From Pilaira anomala (lineage: Eukaryota > Mucoromycota > Mucoromycetes > Mucorales > Mucoraceae), in assembly GCA_025716855.1 (NCBI GenBank), contig JAIXMQ010000040.1, positions 230,914-294,913 of the forward strand: a stretch of DNA of 64,000 nt. Reading direction: 5' to 3'. The notes beneath the pieces were generated by a model, which did no database searches, was not told the origin of the DNA, and saw only the letters and a program-made list of their open reading frames with translations. The translations under genes were made by a program, and so were the position numbers. Position 1 is the stretch's first letter; every line of letters begins with the position of its first letter. This document shows, one piece after another, positions 48,647 to 59,332 of the stretch.

Positions 48647-49323
48647 TTTATCAACAACAATTGTATCAACAACAGCAACAATATCAACAATTTGGTGCTC
48701 AAGATTATGGTCATGCATTTGGCTCGAACGTATATGGAACAAACACGAACTATTACGGTCAAGAAGAAAAGACACCCGAGACAAATACGCCCACTGCTAC
48801 TACAACTACCGCAGCCACAGCTAGTGCTAGTATTGGTCAACAGTACGCACCTCAACAACAGAGTATGTACAATCAGCCTCAACAATCTTTCTATCCTTAC
48901 TATTATATGCCAAACCAATTCAACAGCTACTCGCCTTATGGCCAACAAGGAGCTAACTCATTTATGAACAATACTAGAAACAATATGTATCCTAGCTCAG
49001 TTTATGGTCAACAAAAGGCTACTACTTCATCACCTTATTTAAATTCTTCTTCTCCCTATACTCAATCTCAACAGTTATATAGTGGATTTAATCAATTTGA
49101 TCAATTTTATAATACTACAGCAGCAGCTGCTACAACAACACAACAGGCAACTACTGAAGCACCTGATAAGATAAATGTATCAAAGTCACCTCAAAATACA
49201 TCAACTCAACAAGCTTATAATAGTAACTATTTTGGCCAATCTCCTATGTTTGGTTATCAGCAACATCAGCAACAACAACCTTACCGTAGTAATGGAAATA
49301 CTAATCAATATTGGAATCAATAA
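46998..49323 (+). CDS. DEF1: DEF1-like RNA polymerase II degradation factor (CUE domain, polyQ)
   Basis: Four exons (46998-47169, 47248-47674, 47758-48333, 48390-49323) encode 702 residues. Residues about 13-58 form a CUE-like ubiquitin-binding domain (KYNSQLSTLKELFTEWTEED, LLFTLQDADGDLELAIDRIS, EG). A HASQWGEVKTKKSKK segment and a Trp-containing repeat region (TWQPTKKSTLDDNW, TDTWNTTSNDAWSTQT, GGGAKTWASLL) follow, then two large glutamine tracts. The first (about 48-210 nt into exon 3) contains around 70 Gln encoded almost only by CAA; the second is at about 48514-48690, with His interruptions. The C-terminus is rich in Gln, Asn, Tyr and Ser (YYYMPNQFNSYSPYG). This order matches yeast Def1, which recruits elongin-cullin ligase to stalled Pol II after DNA damage. 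Processing in yeast removes the polyQ part. Codon-pure CAA runs should vary between strains. Confidence 0.85.
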
Positions 49324-49405
49324 ATGTGATTTTTTTTTGTTTTTGTTTCAAATACATATACTATTTGTATACATATATGTTATTTTTATTATTAATTTTT
49401 TTCCT

Positions 49406-51963
49406 TTATGTATTATGGTATGTATTGGGTAATTGAGAAGGTGGTTGAGGAGGAGATATCATGATATTATTAGTAGGTAGTAAAGAAGAATTAGAACGAG
49501 TGGGTATGATACCATATTGAACGATATAACACTGTTGATGTTGATTATAATAACATTTAAATCCACTGGAAGGAAACTGTTGAATAATTTGATATAATTC
49601 GCGTAAATCAATTGGAATATCATAATACAAATCATGTAACATGCAATGCAATTGATCCAAGGTATGAAAATGAGGTACAATAAAGAACTTTTTAGAGGCT
49701 AATTCATCTAATTTTAAATAAGCTATTCTAGCTCTCTCTAAAATAATGATATTTCGATCTCCAGCCTGTATAGATAAAAATATATATGTATATATATATA
49801 TATATTTTTTTTTTTGAGTTATATATATATATATATATATAATAAACATATTATCTTATTACTTACAAGTGCATCCCCAAATAATTTACCATGTACATTG
49901 TCTGATAATGCAGTAAGTGGTGTCCAACCATTAGACCATCTCATGTTCGATCCATCACTTGATACACGACGATTTGTATTAAATGATTCATTGGTTTGTT
50001 CTATTTAACTATAAGTTAATAAACTATGATTATTATTTCCCTTTATATATATATATATATATATATAAATATACAGTACCTCTAATAGCAGGAGATGTTT
50101 GACCAAATAAAAAATTAGAAAAGAATGAATATTGTGTATCTGAATCATTATTTGATATATATTGATTATTTTGGTTTACTGATCTCGTTCTCACTGGACT
50201 TCCAATTGGTCCTGCTAAAGATGTACGACGTTGACCGATAGGTGTAATAGAAGTTTTAGCATCAGTTAATATATGGTGTGGAGGATCAATCGATTTTTTC
50301 TCGTTGACTGATGGTGGTAGCGGTGGTGGTGATGGTGATGATGAGGGTAATGAAGGTGATAAAGCAGAAGGAATTTCTTTCTCTGCAACTACAGAAGCAG
50401 CAGCAGCAGCAGAAGCATTTGTTGTAGCTGTCATGACAGCAGTAGTTGCTGCGGTAGTAGCGGCCTTTTTCTTTTCTTGCTCATCCTTTTTCAACTGTTC
50501 TTCTTTACGTTTTCTTTCTTTTTCAGCAAGACGAGCTTTTTCCTCTCTTAATCGTTTCTTTTTCTTTTCTTCCTCTTTCCGTAAACGATCTTCTTCTTTT
50601 TGACGTCTTTCTTCCTGTCTTTTCAATCTTTCAGCTTCCTTAATTTGACGTTCCATCTTTAATTTTTGTTCTCGATCTGCTTTTGCAGCTAATTCTTCTT
50701 GCTTTTTTTTACTTTCCAATTCTAAACGTTCTTTTTCTTGTTGTAATTTAATTTGACTATATATCAATCGTTAATAATAATAATAAAAAAGATGAATACG
50801 GTTAATTTATTATTATTACCGTTTTTTATCTCTCTTTTTCTCTTTATCCTGTTGCTTTTTTAATTCCCTTTCTTGTCTTTGTCTATCTTCTTCTTCTAAT
50901 TCTTCAATTAGACGCTTTTGTCTATCTTGTGCAACCTTTTCTCGATAAGCAGTGAGAACTCTTTGTTCAAACATACGAGCAGCAAATACTTGAAACATTT
51001 TTCTGCCCTCTTCCATTCTTTGCTCTTCTGTTCTTGCATCCTGTTTTTTTATTATTAGTTTACGAATTATATATATATATATATATATATATTTGTACCT
51101 CTTCTTCATCATCTTCGTCTTCATCGTCTTCTTCTTCATCATCTTCATCTTCATCTTCATCATCTTCGTCATCGTCTTCATCATCCTCTTCGTCTTCATC
51201 ATCTTCCATATCAGCTACCTCTCTTTCTTTCCTCATCTTCCTTTCGGCTAATCTTTCCATCATATCCAGAAATTTTTTACCATCATTCTTTAGTAAATCA
51301 TCAGCTACAGTAATGATACTTCCACTCACAGTTAGAGTATTTGTTAATTCACCTTCACTATGCACACTTTTAGTAGAATCAGATCGATAATCATCTTCAT
51401 CGTCTTCTTCTTGTTCTTGCTTTGAATTATGGTGATGACGTATATTATTTTTGCATCGAATTACAGTGGTATATTTATGTTGTTGACGGTGAGCATATTG
51501 TTCGAGTTCTTCATAATAAGCGTCATACAATACTTCTAGTTCATCTTCAATAGCCGTTCTTCAAGTGTAAAATAAATAAATTGATGAATACATGACAATG
51601 TATAACAACATTGATATATAGTTTTTTTATTATAATATACCTTTTTTTTCCACAAACAGAACAATTACAGGAATGTTTTTGTTGTTCCTTCATTTTACGT
51701 AATACGGCTTCCTTTTCTACTTTCACAAGCGATCGACGTTCAGCTTCACTTAGATGTAGCCAAAACTCTCGAATGCGTTGCCTTTCTTCGGTATAATTAG
51801 TGCTAGTCCAGATATCACTTTTTTGTTCGTGGCTGTTCGCCCATCGCGTAGATGACTTGTTCTTTTTTTGCTGCTGCTGTTGTTTATTAGAACAGTTTTT
51901 TGTGGTCATAGTAGATATAAATCGAATAGAAGAACTTGTTGTCGTTATACTGGACTGCTTCAT
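49406..51963 (-). CDS. NST1: NST1-like stress response protein
   Basis: Six exons (51641-51963, 51099-51558, 50820-51040, 50080-50756, 49867-50000, 49406-49765) encode 724 residues; lengths sum to whole codons. The signature region [60 protein letters not shown] is characteristic of fungal Nst1. Next come an acidic block of Glu/Asp (about 40 residues), [20 protein letters not shown] and a very long charged coiled coil ([20 protein letters not shown] type), then Ser/Pro-rich sequence and a C-terminal domain ([40 protein letters not shown]). In yeast, Nst1 negatively affects salt tolerance and localises to P-bodies. The gene is convergent with DEF1, with only 82 bp between stop codons. Several introns carry (TA)n runs. 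Confidence 0.88.
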
Positions 51964-53299
51964 ATAATAAATAGAAAAAAAAAAAGAAAAAAGAAAAAAA
52001 AAAAAAACGTGATTTTATTTAAACGATTTTATGAAAAACGCAAACTCCACGAAAAAAAAAGCTTAAACCAATTTTAGAATTTAGTCGTCACGTACGTTTA
52101 TAAACCATTTTATGTGTCTTTTTTAAAATGTTAGGACAAATTAAAAAGCAATCATACTTTAATAATTTAAAACCCCAAAAACACAGTTGTGACTATTTCA
52201 ATTTTCACTAATAAACCAGAGACTCTGTTCTCCATATAAACAAAAAAAAAAAATGTTAGGACAAAAGGGGATCAATTCAGTGTTAAAAAGTATTTGCATG
52301 TTAAAGTGCTACAGTGCCTGTGTTATTTTCTCGAAATAGATTTAGACAACGCCTGATATTTTATCCTATTGCCAAAGCCGATTTAATTTATCACGAGACA
52401 TTGAAAGAATGGTTTCCTTTTCAATAACAATGATAGAAGATTCTCATACAGTAAACAGAGTTTATATATTCTTTTTTTCCTTCTTTAAATAAGAGAATTT
52501 ATATGATTCGAGTTTTAAAAAGCAATATGTATATTGCATCTTTCTTTTTAGATATGAGTGTTATCTTTTTATTAGTCCCAAGATGAGCTCTTGCTAAAGA
52601 TAGTTTTATGCGACTCAGTGGGAAAAAAATCTACCATTTTTTTTTTTTTTTATTGAATCAGACTTATTTTGAAAACAAAAGAATTAGAAGATTCAAAAAA
52701 ATCAACTAAACAGTTCAATAGTTTTTTATAGTTATCGGTGTTCTTTAGTAAAATAGATCTCCTATTAACTGCCTATTGTTAAAAATTGTTAAATTAAAAG
52801 AGTTTCAATAAATAGAGAAGAGTTATGTGAGCACCAGTTCCTGTTGATAAGTAGAGCGACTTTGATAGGACAATAGGTATTTTAAAAGGTGTTGCAATTC
52901 AACCTTTTAAAGCACCTGACTCTGGTCCTTCAAATTTTATAACAATAATATTACGATCCGAGTACTTTGAAAAGTGGTTAGAATAAGAGAAAAAGAAGTT
53001 CGAGTATAAACTCAAAAAGAAGAGTTTATACAAAATGTGAGCATCACCACCACGTTATTGTAATAAAATATATAGTTATGTATAACGAACCAAAAGTAAA
53101 ATAAAAGATACAATGAAGTTACTAAACAGTAGTTCAAATGAATCAAAGTTTAGAAGAATATAAATATAAAGAGTTTAAGCAATATATATATATGAAGTAT
53201 AATAGCTTTAACATATATATATATATTTTTTTTTTTGGTTAATTCTTGGTACACCTCCAAAAACACCTCCAATACAAATAAAAGTGGGTTTCATTTCTA
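51964..53299. other. Intergenic, no gene recognised
   Basis: AT-rich. A short stretch at about 52340-52425 (FRQRLIFYPIAKADLIYHET, LKEWFPFQ) looks coding but is isolated and stops. No other signal seen before the TA-flanked element. Confidence 0.4.
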
Positions 53300-53615
53300 G
53301 TCATCCCACTATTGGGATGAATTTAACATCAGCCAATTACATTACTCTTCCACTCACTAGAAATGAAACCCATTCATCCCATTTTTACAAATAAAATAAA
53401 TTATTGAACTTTATACTTACGCGAGATTCAAGCTTTTCTCTCAGAAGCTGTTTGGGGCTTCTAGTCATTTCAAGTGATGTAGTAGTGTTAAATAAAAATT
53501 TAAACAAAAAAGATAAAAATTCCTCCCACGAAAAAGTGGGACGAATTGAGTTAAAATGGGAGAGCGATTTTATTGGTCAGAATTAAAAAATAATTCGTCC
53601 CAAAAGTGGGACGAC
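53300..53615. mobile_element. MITE with palindromic terminal inverted repeats and TA target duplication
   Basis: The left end GTCATCCCACTATTGGGATG continues AATT. The right end, read on the other strand, is GTCGTCCCACTTTTGGGACG continuing AATT. They differ only at A/G, A/T and T/C positions. Similarity continues loosely for about 90 bp on each side (ATTCATCCCATTTTT against ATTCGTCCCACTTTTT). Each tip is itself a perfect hairpin (TCATCCCA-CTAT-TGGGATGA; CGTCCCA-CTTT-TGGGACG). Both ends are bounded by TA (53298-53299 and 53616-53617), the target duplication of Tc1/mariner-type transposons. There is no ORF, and the length is 316 bp. An extra 16-bp inverted pair GGGTTTCATTTCTAGT (53286-53301) and its reverse complement (53356-53371) crosses the left boundary. 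Confidence 0.7.
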
Positions 53616-53939
53616 TACATGTAATATACCAAGTTGAGTTTAGAAAAGGATAGTTCTTATTGGACTAAGAACCAAAAGAATAAAGTTAAAGTTATTTAAT
53701 AAAGAATAGAATAATGTTTTATTGTTAAAAGATATTGGGATATTTATACTAATTGATATTCGCTAAAGGTAATATATATGGAAATAAAAGATACGTTGAA
53801 ATAGAGAAAGTAATAATATGCTTGGCTGTCAAGTACCAATGGTAAAAGATAATTATTAATAGAGAAGTGAACCAATAGCCGAGAGTATTTCTTTTCTAAG
53901 TTCTGAACCAATGAGAATGAGCTCAGCCCTTTACACTAC

Positions 53940-54286
53940 TGTAATGTCCGGCTAAATCAAATACTCGGTGTCCGACATATTTCTCCATATACTTTAGTGT
54001 CCGGCAAACAATTGGTCAATACATTTAGTGTCAACTAAATGTATACATTCAAGACATCAAACTATAAGAAGAAACTATTAATTAACTACAATACTTTAAA
54101 CCAAAAACAATATATATTAACCATATGAATTATCCCCTTTTCCCCGAACTGAAAACATATAAATACTCGACAATATATTTAAATAAAAGAACATTATTAT
54201 TATCTTGATATACATATTAAGTTTAGTCTTATTTTATTATCCAATAAGAATATCTATCCTTCTTTAAGAATCTGACAAATATTACA
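53940..54286 (+). repeat. 5' LTR of Ty3/gypsy element (347 bp)
   Basis: It begins TGTAATGTCC and ends AATATTACA, so the termini are the 6-bp inverted pair TGTAAT/ATTACA with the usual TG...CA ends. It is base-for-base the same as 58914-59260 as far as I can read. The internal promoter candidate is TATAAAT at 54158-54164. TGTCCGGC and TGTCCGAC-like motifs repeat near the left end. It is preceded by ACTAC (53935-53939), which is repeated after the 3' LTR. Confidence 0.95.
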
Positions 54287-54287
54287 T

Positions 54288-54299
54288 TGGTGGAGAAGC
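54288..54299 (+). other. Candidate primer-binding site
   Basis: TGGTGGAGAAGC starts 2 bp after the 5' LTR end. It would pair with a tRNA 3' end reading GCTTCTCCACCA. The donor tRNA cannot be named without the host tRNA set. Self-priming cannot be excluded. Confidence 0.5.
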
Positions 54300-54303
54300 A
54301 ATA

Positions 54304-57300
54304 ATGGCAAGTAATTCTGGTACAAGTACGCCTAAATCTTTCGATACGGCTATTCCAACTGATAACTATCAGTTCCCAAGTTCTTCTGAGGAGGTTTCTG
54401 CATCTTTTGGTCAACGGGCATCTGTCTCTGGGTCTTCTAAAGGAGAGGAGAGAGCTGAGGTATTTTTATATCTTCGTCAACAACATCGTGCTATGAAAGA
54501 ATATGTTGAAGTGGCTCGTCCGGCTAAGGTACATGAGGTTTTATCTCTTTTTAAAAGAATTACTGAGGTGGAAAAATCGGTAAATATGGTAAGCCCTGAA
54601 AGCCGTGAAGCTTTAATGTCTATGATTGCGGTACAAAGAGAAGATGGTATGAAGCTAGAACTTATGATACAACAGTTCGATGCTAAGTTGGCTCAAGGTC
54701 GTCAATATGTGGAAGAAGAATTGCTTGGTTTAAAAGAGCAATGGCCTCAAGACTTGAAAACTTGGATTGGAAAATATAATTGGCCTGGTTATGTTGATTG
54801 TCAAGAACTGCAACTGCAGCAGGATCTGGTGGAATTTATTATGTCTCCAAGACCTATAGCTACTCCAGTAGACAAGGAGGAAACTAAGGCGGTTTCTGAG
54901 ATGAGAGATATGATCATGAGCTTACAGGCTGAAATCCAAAGACTTCAAGTCAAGGAAGATAATGGAAAGAAAACTCAACCTTTAGTTACATCAAAAACCG
55001 AACCAGCTAAAGTATCTTACGGTGAGGATAACATTACCAAGGAAGAGATACGGGAAAGAAGAAGACGGGTCCGAGTACCTAACTTCACTGCTGGATCTAC
55101 AATCCAAGCAAGGGATTGGTTGGTTGAATATAAAAGCATTTGTCAATATGTCCAGTATTCAGAAAAAGAAACTCTTGATGATTTACAAATCAGATTTAAG
55201 GGTCCTGCCTTATCTTGGTATAACTATTTACCTATCGGTACAAAAAGGAACTGGAAATTGATGGAAAAGGCTTTTATGAACTATTTTGCTGGAGGAGAAA
55301 CCACGGTGGAATCCGCTTTAAATGAATTAAAGCATCTCAAGCAAGGAAAAATGAGAATGGTACAATTTGGTCAAGTACTTCGAGAGGTAGCTCGAAAGGC
55401 TGAAATTTATTCTGAAAGAATGTTGATCTCTTATTTGAAAGCAGCGGTTAACATGGAAATGACAAGAGCTATTATTTACAGAGGACCAGAAACTTATGCA
55501 GATGCTGTAAATATCTGTGTTGAAGTTGAAACAGACCTTTGTAATGGAAATATGGATGCTACCACGAAGACCTATAATCCGGTTTATACTACTATTCCTA
55601 TGGATATAACGGAAGAAGAGGTTAAACAAAACTATCAGGAAACTTATCGTAAGCCAAACTATCATAAGCAAGCAGACAAGTATAATAAGCAAGATAGAAA
55701 TAAAGGCGGTGAACAAAGAAGATGTTTCCGGTGTAAAAAGAAAGGCCACTTAAAACGGGATTGTAAAGTGCGTTTAAATGATTCAAGACAAAATCATCAG
55801 GTACTTAAAGATGATGATTATCAGGTTGAATCAAGAAATCAAGACTCAGATAGTGAAGATGATGTAAATATTTTTTCTCATCTTATTCAAAACCAACAAG
55901 AGATGGATAAAAATATCTTGGAAGCTAGTGGATTGAGATTCAAGGTCAAGATACAAGTTAATGATACCTATTCTCAAGGCGCTCTGGTTGATACTGGATC
56001 CACAATAAGTAGTATCTCTGAAGCAACTGCAAATAAGTTACAACTGCAACAGTTTGCATGTAGAGAGCAAGTAATTGGTTATGGTAATAAATCTGAGCAA
56101 ACAACAACAAAGAAAGCAGTGATGGATTTCAAGTTTAATGAAAATGAAGAAAGTCAAGCTTATCTTTATGTGGTGGCTAAACAAAATGAGGAGGTTATCT
56201 TGGGTATGGACTGGATGAATAAAGAAGATATTGTTCTTCATGCAAAGACTCGTTCAATTAGTAAAGCATTAAATCATCAACAAAATAATGCAAGCTTAGT
56301 TGTGAAGGATTTATTACAATCCTTTCCAAAATTGACAGAAGAATCAGAACATCAAACCAAGAGTAATCTACCTTATAAACATGTCATTGATACTGGTGAA
56401 GCAACTCCTGTGGTAACAAGAGATTATAGAAGATCACCTGCTGAAAATGAAGCATTAGCTGAAGAAGTCAAGAAAATGCTAGCTAAAAAGGTCATTGTCC
56501 CAAGCAATAGTAACTGGTGTAGTCCGGTAGTACTTTTAAGAAAACCTGATAACACTTGGCGGTTCTGTGTCGATTACCGAAACTTGAATAAAGTTACTGT
56601 TAAGGATAGATATCCACTTCCTTTAATCAGTGAGCTTTTAGATCAACTACAAGGTTTTTCTATATTCAGTACGTTGGACTTGAAAAGTGGGTTTTGGCAA
56701 TTAGAATTATCTGAAGCTATGGATTCTCCAAAGAAAACAGCATTTGTTGCTAATGGACAACTGTATCATTTTTTGTCTATGCCCTACGGGATAGTCAATG
56801 GTCCCTCTTCCTTCTCAAGAATGATGGCAATGGTTCTCAAGGGTATTCCTAGATGTATGTGTTATATTGATGATATTATCATCTTCAGTACTAGTCCGGA
56901 TCAGCATGTAAAAGATGTACAACGAGTACTTGAAAGATTGGATTCATACAATTTGAAAATATCAGAGACAAAGTGCCAATGGTTTTCAAAGGAAGTCAAG
57001 TTCTTAGGATTTCTTGTAAGTGGAGAAGGCATACGATCAAACCCAGAAAAGATTCAAGTAGTCAAGACATGGACAGCTCCTACAAATAAAAAAGCTCTTT
57101 TACGCTTTTTAGGATTTGCTACTTTCTACCATAAATTTATTAAAAATTTATCTGGTATTGCTAAACCTTTATATAAATTATTGAAAAAGGATGCTGATTA
57201 TGAATGGAACCAAGAAACGGAAAAGGCTTTTGTTAGTATCAAGAAAACAATTATGAATCTGCCTACTTTATCATACCCTGATTCAAGACTTCCGTATGAT

Positions 57301-58929
57301 CTGCACTGTGATGCTTCAAACACTGGACTGGGCGCTTGTCTTGTACAAAAAGGAAGGCCTATTGCGTTTGCGAGCCGAACACTTACTGCAGCTGAATCAA
57401 ATTATCATACGACAGAAAAAGAATGCTTAAGTATTGTATGGTCCTTACTTCACTTTCATCCTTATGTTTACGGTGCAAGTCTTACCATCTATACTGATCA
57501 TGCCGCATTAAAAGCAATTTTATCTACAAAGTTACCTAGAGGAAGAATTGCAAGATGGATTATGGCATTACAGGATTATCAACCATATACAATAGTACAT
57601 CGAAAAGGTATTGCAAATACTGATGCAGATGCTTTGTCAAGATTGGCTCAAAATGTACAAGAAACAAAACTGGTTGACCCTGCCGATTTTAAAGCATTAC
57701 AATTACAAGACCCAAAGATTTCTTTATTGAAAGGGGAGGTGAAAGAACCTTTTATGTGGCTAAATGGAACCTTGTGTATCAAGGAAGAAAATAGAACTGT
57801 TCCCGTTGTTCCTAGTAGATTGGTCAACATGGTTTTAAAACACGCACACAATAAAGATACTGGTGGTCATTTTGGTGTCGACAAGACATTGGATCGTATT
57901 AAGGATATTGGATGGTGGGATTCAAGAAAAGAAGATACAGTGAACTGGATCAAGCATTGTACGTTGTGTCAAAAATATAAAATTCGAAATGATTCTGCTA
58001 TACAGCCAATGAAGCCAATTACACCTTCATATCTTGGTGAAATATGGGCTGCAGATATCGCTATCCTTCCTGCGTCGAAATCGGGCAATAAGTATATATT
58101 GGTCATCATGGAATATCTTAGTAAATGGGCAGTAACAGCAGCACTCGAATCATTAGATACTGATCATGTTGTTCAAGTTCTACTTTATGAGGTCGTTTTA
58201 AAAATTGGTTTACCAGCAAGACTAATTACTGATAATGGATCGAACTTCATTTCCGATGCAATGAATATGGTTTGCAAGAGGTTAGGAATCAGAAGATCAC
58301 TTACTAGTGTGGAACACCCACAAACTGACGGTTTGGTGGAAAGGCTTAATAGAACCCTTAAGACAAGTCTGGCAATGGTGGTTGGTGAAAAACCAGATAC
58401 TTGGGATGAGTATCTTCCTTTCGTTACCTTTGCATATAACACAAGTAGACAAGCCAGTACGAAATTTTCTCCTTTCGAGTTAATGTACGGAAGAAAAATA
58501 ACTTTACCTTTATTACCAGCTTTGGAAATCGAAGATCCAAAAACATATAATTCTGAAAGTTGGATGAATTACCTGAATGAAAGAATTCCCTTATTGCATG
58601 GTATTGCTATAAATAACATAAAGAAGGCTCAAGAGGCTCAAAAGAAATTCTATGATAAGAGATCCAAGATAAAATATGATTACAAGGTTGGAGATTTAAT
58701 TGCAAGAAAAAATCTCGAGAAACTTTCGTTTCCTAAAGAAAGATGGTCTGGCCCTTGGGAAATCATTGAAAAGAATAATGCTGAAGGCACGTCTTTTAAA
58801 ATTCGTAAGCAAGGCGACACTACTGGATACTTATCAACTGCAAACATCAAGCACATGCGAATCTGGTATCCTGAAATAAATGATGCTTCAACTTCTCTTA
58901 GAGGGGAGGATGGTGTAATGTCCGGCTAA
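54304..58929 (+). CDS. Ty3/gypsy Gag-Pol polyprotein (single ORF)
   Basis: The ORF has 1541 codons. Gag: coiled-coil-rich N-terminus and a retrotransposon-gag domain (about residues 250-420; ALSWYNYLPIGTKRNW) with one CCHC zinc knuckle, CFRCKKKGHLKRDC (residue 474 on). Protease: ALVDTGSTISSIS (Asp about 563). Reverse transcriptase: FCVDYRNLNKVTVKDRYPLP, FSTLDLKSGFWQLELSE and the catalytic YIDD (residue 854). RNase H: LHCDASNTGLGACL with YTDHAAL. Integrase: a HHCC zinc finger (H...H...CTLCQKYK) and catalytic D1251, D1310, E1346, i.e. D-x35-E between the last two. C-terminal GPY-like module: VGDLIARKN and RWSGPWEIIEKN. No frameshift or stop separates gag from pol, so a fused product or an internal processing scheme is implied. 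All catalytic residues are present. The last codons overlap the start of the 3' LTR (stop at 58927-58929). Confidence 0.95.
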   Translation: MASNSGTSTPKSFDTAIPTDNYQFPSSSEEVSASFGQRASVSGSSKGEERAEVFLYLRQQHRAMKEYVEVARPAKVHEVLSLFKRITEVEKSVNMVSPESREALMSMIAVQREDGMKLELMIQQFDAKLAQGRQYVEEELLGLKEQWPQDLKTWIGKYNWPGYVDCQELQLQQDLVEFIMSPRPIATPVDKEETKAVSEMRDMIMSLQAEIQRLQVKEDNGKKTQPLVTSKTEPAKVSYGEDNITKEEIRERRRRVRVPNFTAGSTIQARDWLVEYKSICQYVQYSEKETLDDLQIRFKGPALSWYNYLPIGTKRNWKLMEKAFMNYFAGGETTVESALNELKHLKQGKMRMVQFGQVLREVARKAEIYSERMLISYLKAAVNMEMTRAIIYRGPETYADAVNICVEVETDLCNGNMDATTKTYNPVYTTIPMDITEEEVKQNYQETYRKPNYHKQADKYNKQDRNKGGEQRRCFRCKKKGHLKRDCKVRLNDSRQNHQVLKDDDYQVESRNQDSDSEDDVNIFSHLIQNQQEMDKNILEASGLRFKVKIQVNDTYSQGALVDTGSTISSISEATANKLQLQQFACREQVIGYGNKSEQTTTKKAVMDFKFNENEESQAYLYVVAKQNEEVILGMDWMNKEDIVLHAKTRSISKALNHQQNNASLVVKDLLQSFPKLTEESEHQTKSNLPYKHVIDTGEATPVVTRDYRRSPAENEALAEEVKKMLAKKVIVPSNSNWCSPVVLLRKPDNTWRFCVDYRNLNKVTVKDRYPLPLISELLDQLQGFSIFSTLDLKSGFWQLELSEAMDSPKKTAFVANGQLYHFLSMPYGIVNGPSSFSRMMAMVLKGIPRCMCYIDDIIIFSTSPDQHVKDVQRVLERLDSYNLKISETKCQWFSKEVKFLGFLVSGEGIRSNPEKIQVVKTWTAPTNKKALLRFLGFATFYHKFIKNLSGIAKPLYKLLKKDADYEWNQETEKAFVSIKKTIMNLPTLSYPDSRLPYDLHCDASNTGLGACLVQKGRPIAFASRTLTAAESNYHTTEKECLSIVWSLLHFHPYVYGASLTIYTDHAALKAILSTKLPRGRIARWIMALQDYQPYTIVHRKGIANTDADALSRLAQNVQETKLVDPADFKALQLQDPKISLLKGEVKEPFMWLNGTLCIKEENRTVPVVPSRLVNMVLKHAHNKDTGGHFGVDKTLDRIKDIGWWDSRKEDTVNWIKHCTLCQKYKIRNDSAIQPMKPITPSYLGEIWAADIAILPASKSGNKYILVIMEYLSKWAVTAALESLDTDHVVQVLLYEVVLKIGLPARLITDNGSNFISDAMNMVCKRLGIRRSLTSVEHPQTDGLVERLNRTLKTSLAMVVGEKPDTWDEYLPFVTFAYNTSRQASTKFSPFELMYGRKITLPLLPALEIEDPKTYNSESWMNYLNERIPLLHGIAINNIKKAQEAQKKFYDKRSKIKYDYKVGDLIARKNLEKLSFPKERWSGPWEIIEKNNAEGTSFKIRKQGDTTGYLSTANIKHMRIWYPEINDASTSLRGEDGVMSG
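58899..58913 (+). other. Polypurine tract for plus-strand priming
   Basis: TAGAGGGGAGGATGG lies directly before the 3' LTR, the expected position of the RNase H-resistant primer. It is inside the pol ORF. Confidence 0.7.
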
Positions 58930-59260
58930 ATCAAATACTCGGTGTCCGACATATTTCTCCATATACTTTAGTGTCCGGCAAACAATTGGTCAATACATTT
59001 AGTGTCAACTAAATGTATACATTCAAGACATCAAACTATAAGAAGAAACTATTAATTAACTACAATACTTTAAACCAAAAACAATATATATTAACCATAT
59101 GAATTATCCCCTTTTCCCCGAACTGAAAACATATAAATACTCGACAATATATTTAAATAAAAGAACATTATTATTATCTTGATATACATATTAAGTTTAG
59201 TCTTATTTTATTATCCAATAAGAATATCTATCCTTCTTTAAGAATCTGACAAATATTACA
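58914..59260 (+). repeat. 3' LTR of Ty3/gypsy element (347 bp)
   Basis: Same 347-bp sequence as the 5' LTR, with no difference seen on reading through both. It is followed by ACTAC, the target-site duplicate. Confidence 0.95.
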
Positions 59261-59332
59261 ACTACACTGTAACGGCTGTGACTTGTATCAGAACGGATTT
59301 ATAAAAATAAAAATAAAGAACCAAAAATAAAA

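Larger units (their letters stand above)
53940..59260 (+). mobile_element. Complete Ty3/gypsy LTR retrotransposon
   Basis: The element is 5321 bp. It has two 347-bp LTRs that read identical, a single uninterrupted gag-pol ORF, a candidate primer-binding site right after the 5' LTR and a purine-rich tract right before the 3' LTR. The five bases ACTAC occur immediately outside both ends (53935-53939 and 59261-59265), the expected integrase target duplication. Identical LTRs and an open 1541-codon ORF mean recent insertion and probable competence. There is no env-like ORF. The order protease, RT, RNase H, integrase is that of Metaviridae (Ty3/gypsy), not Ty1/copia. The element sits in intergenic DNA between NST1 and a DNA-transposon cluster, disrupting no recognisable gene. 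Confidence 0.95.

Noticed and set aside
48497..48948. Second set of poly-Val/poly-Leu ORFs opposite DEF1
   Set aside because: Antisense of the second polyglutamine tract.
51034..51390. Poly-Ser ORF at 51.1 kb
   Set aside because: Antisense of the Glu/Asp block of NST1.
54304..58929. Envelope-bearing retrovirus-like element
   Set aside because: No third ORF exists between integrase and the 3' LTR; the pol stop lies inside the LTR start.
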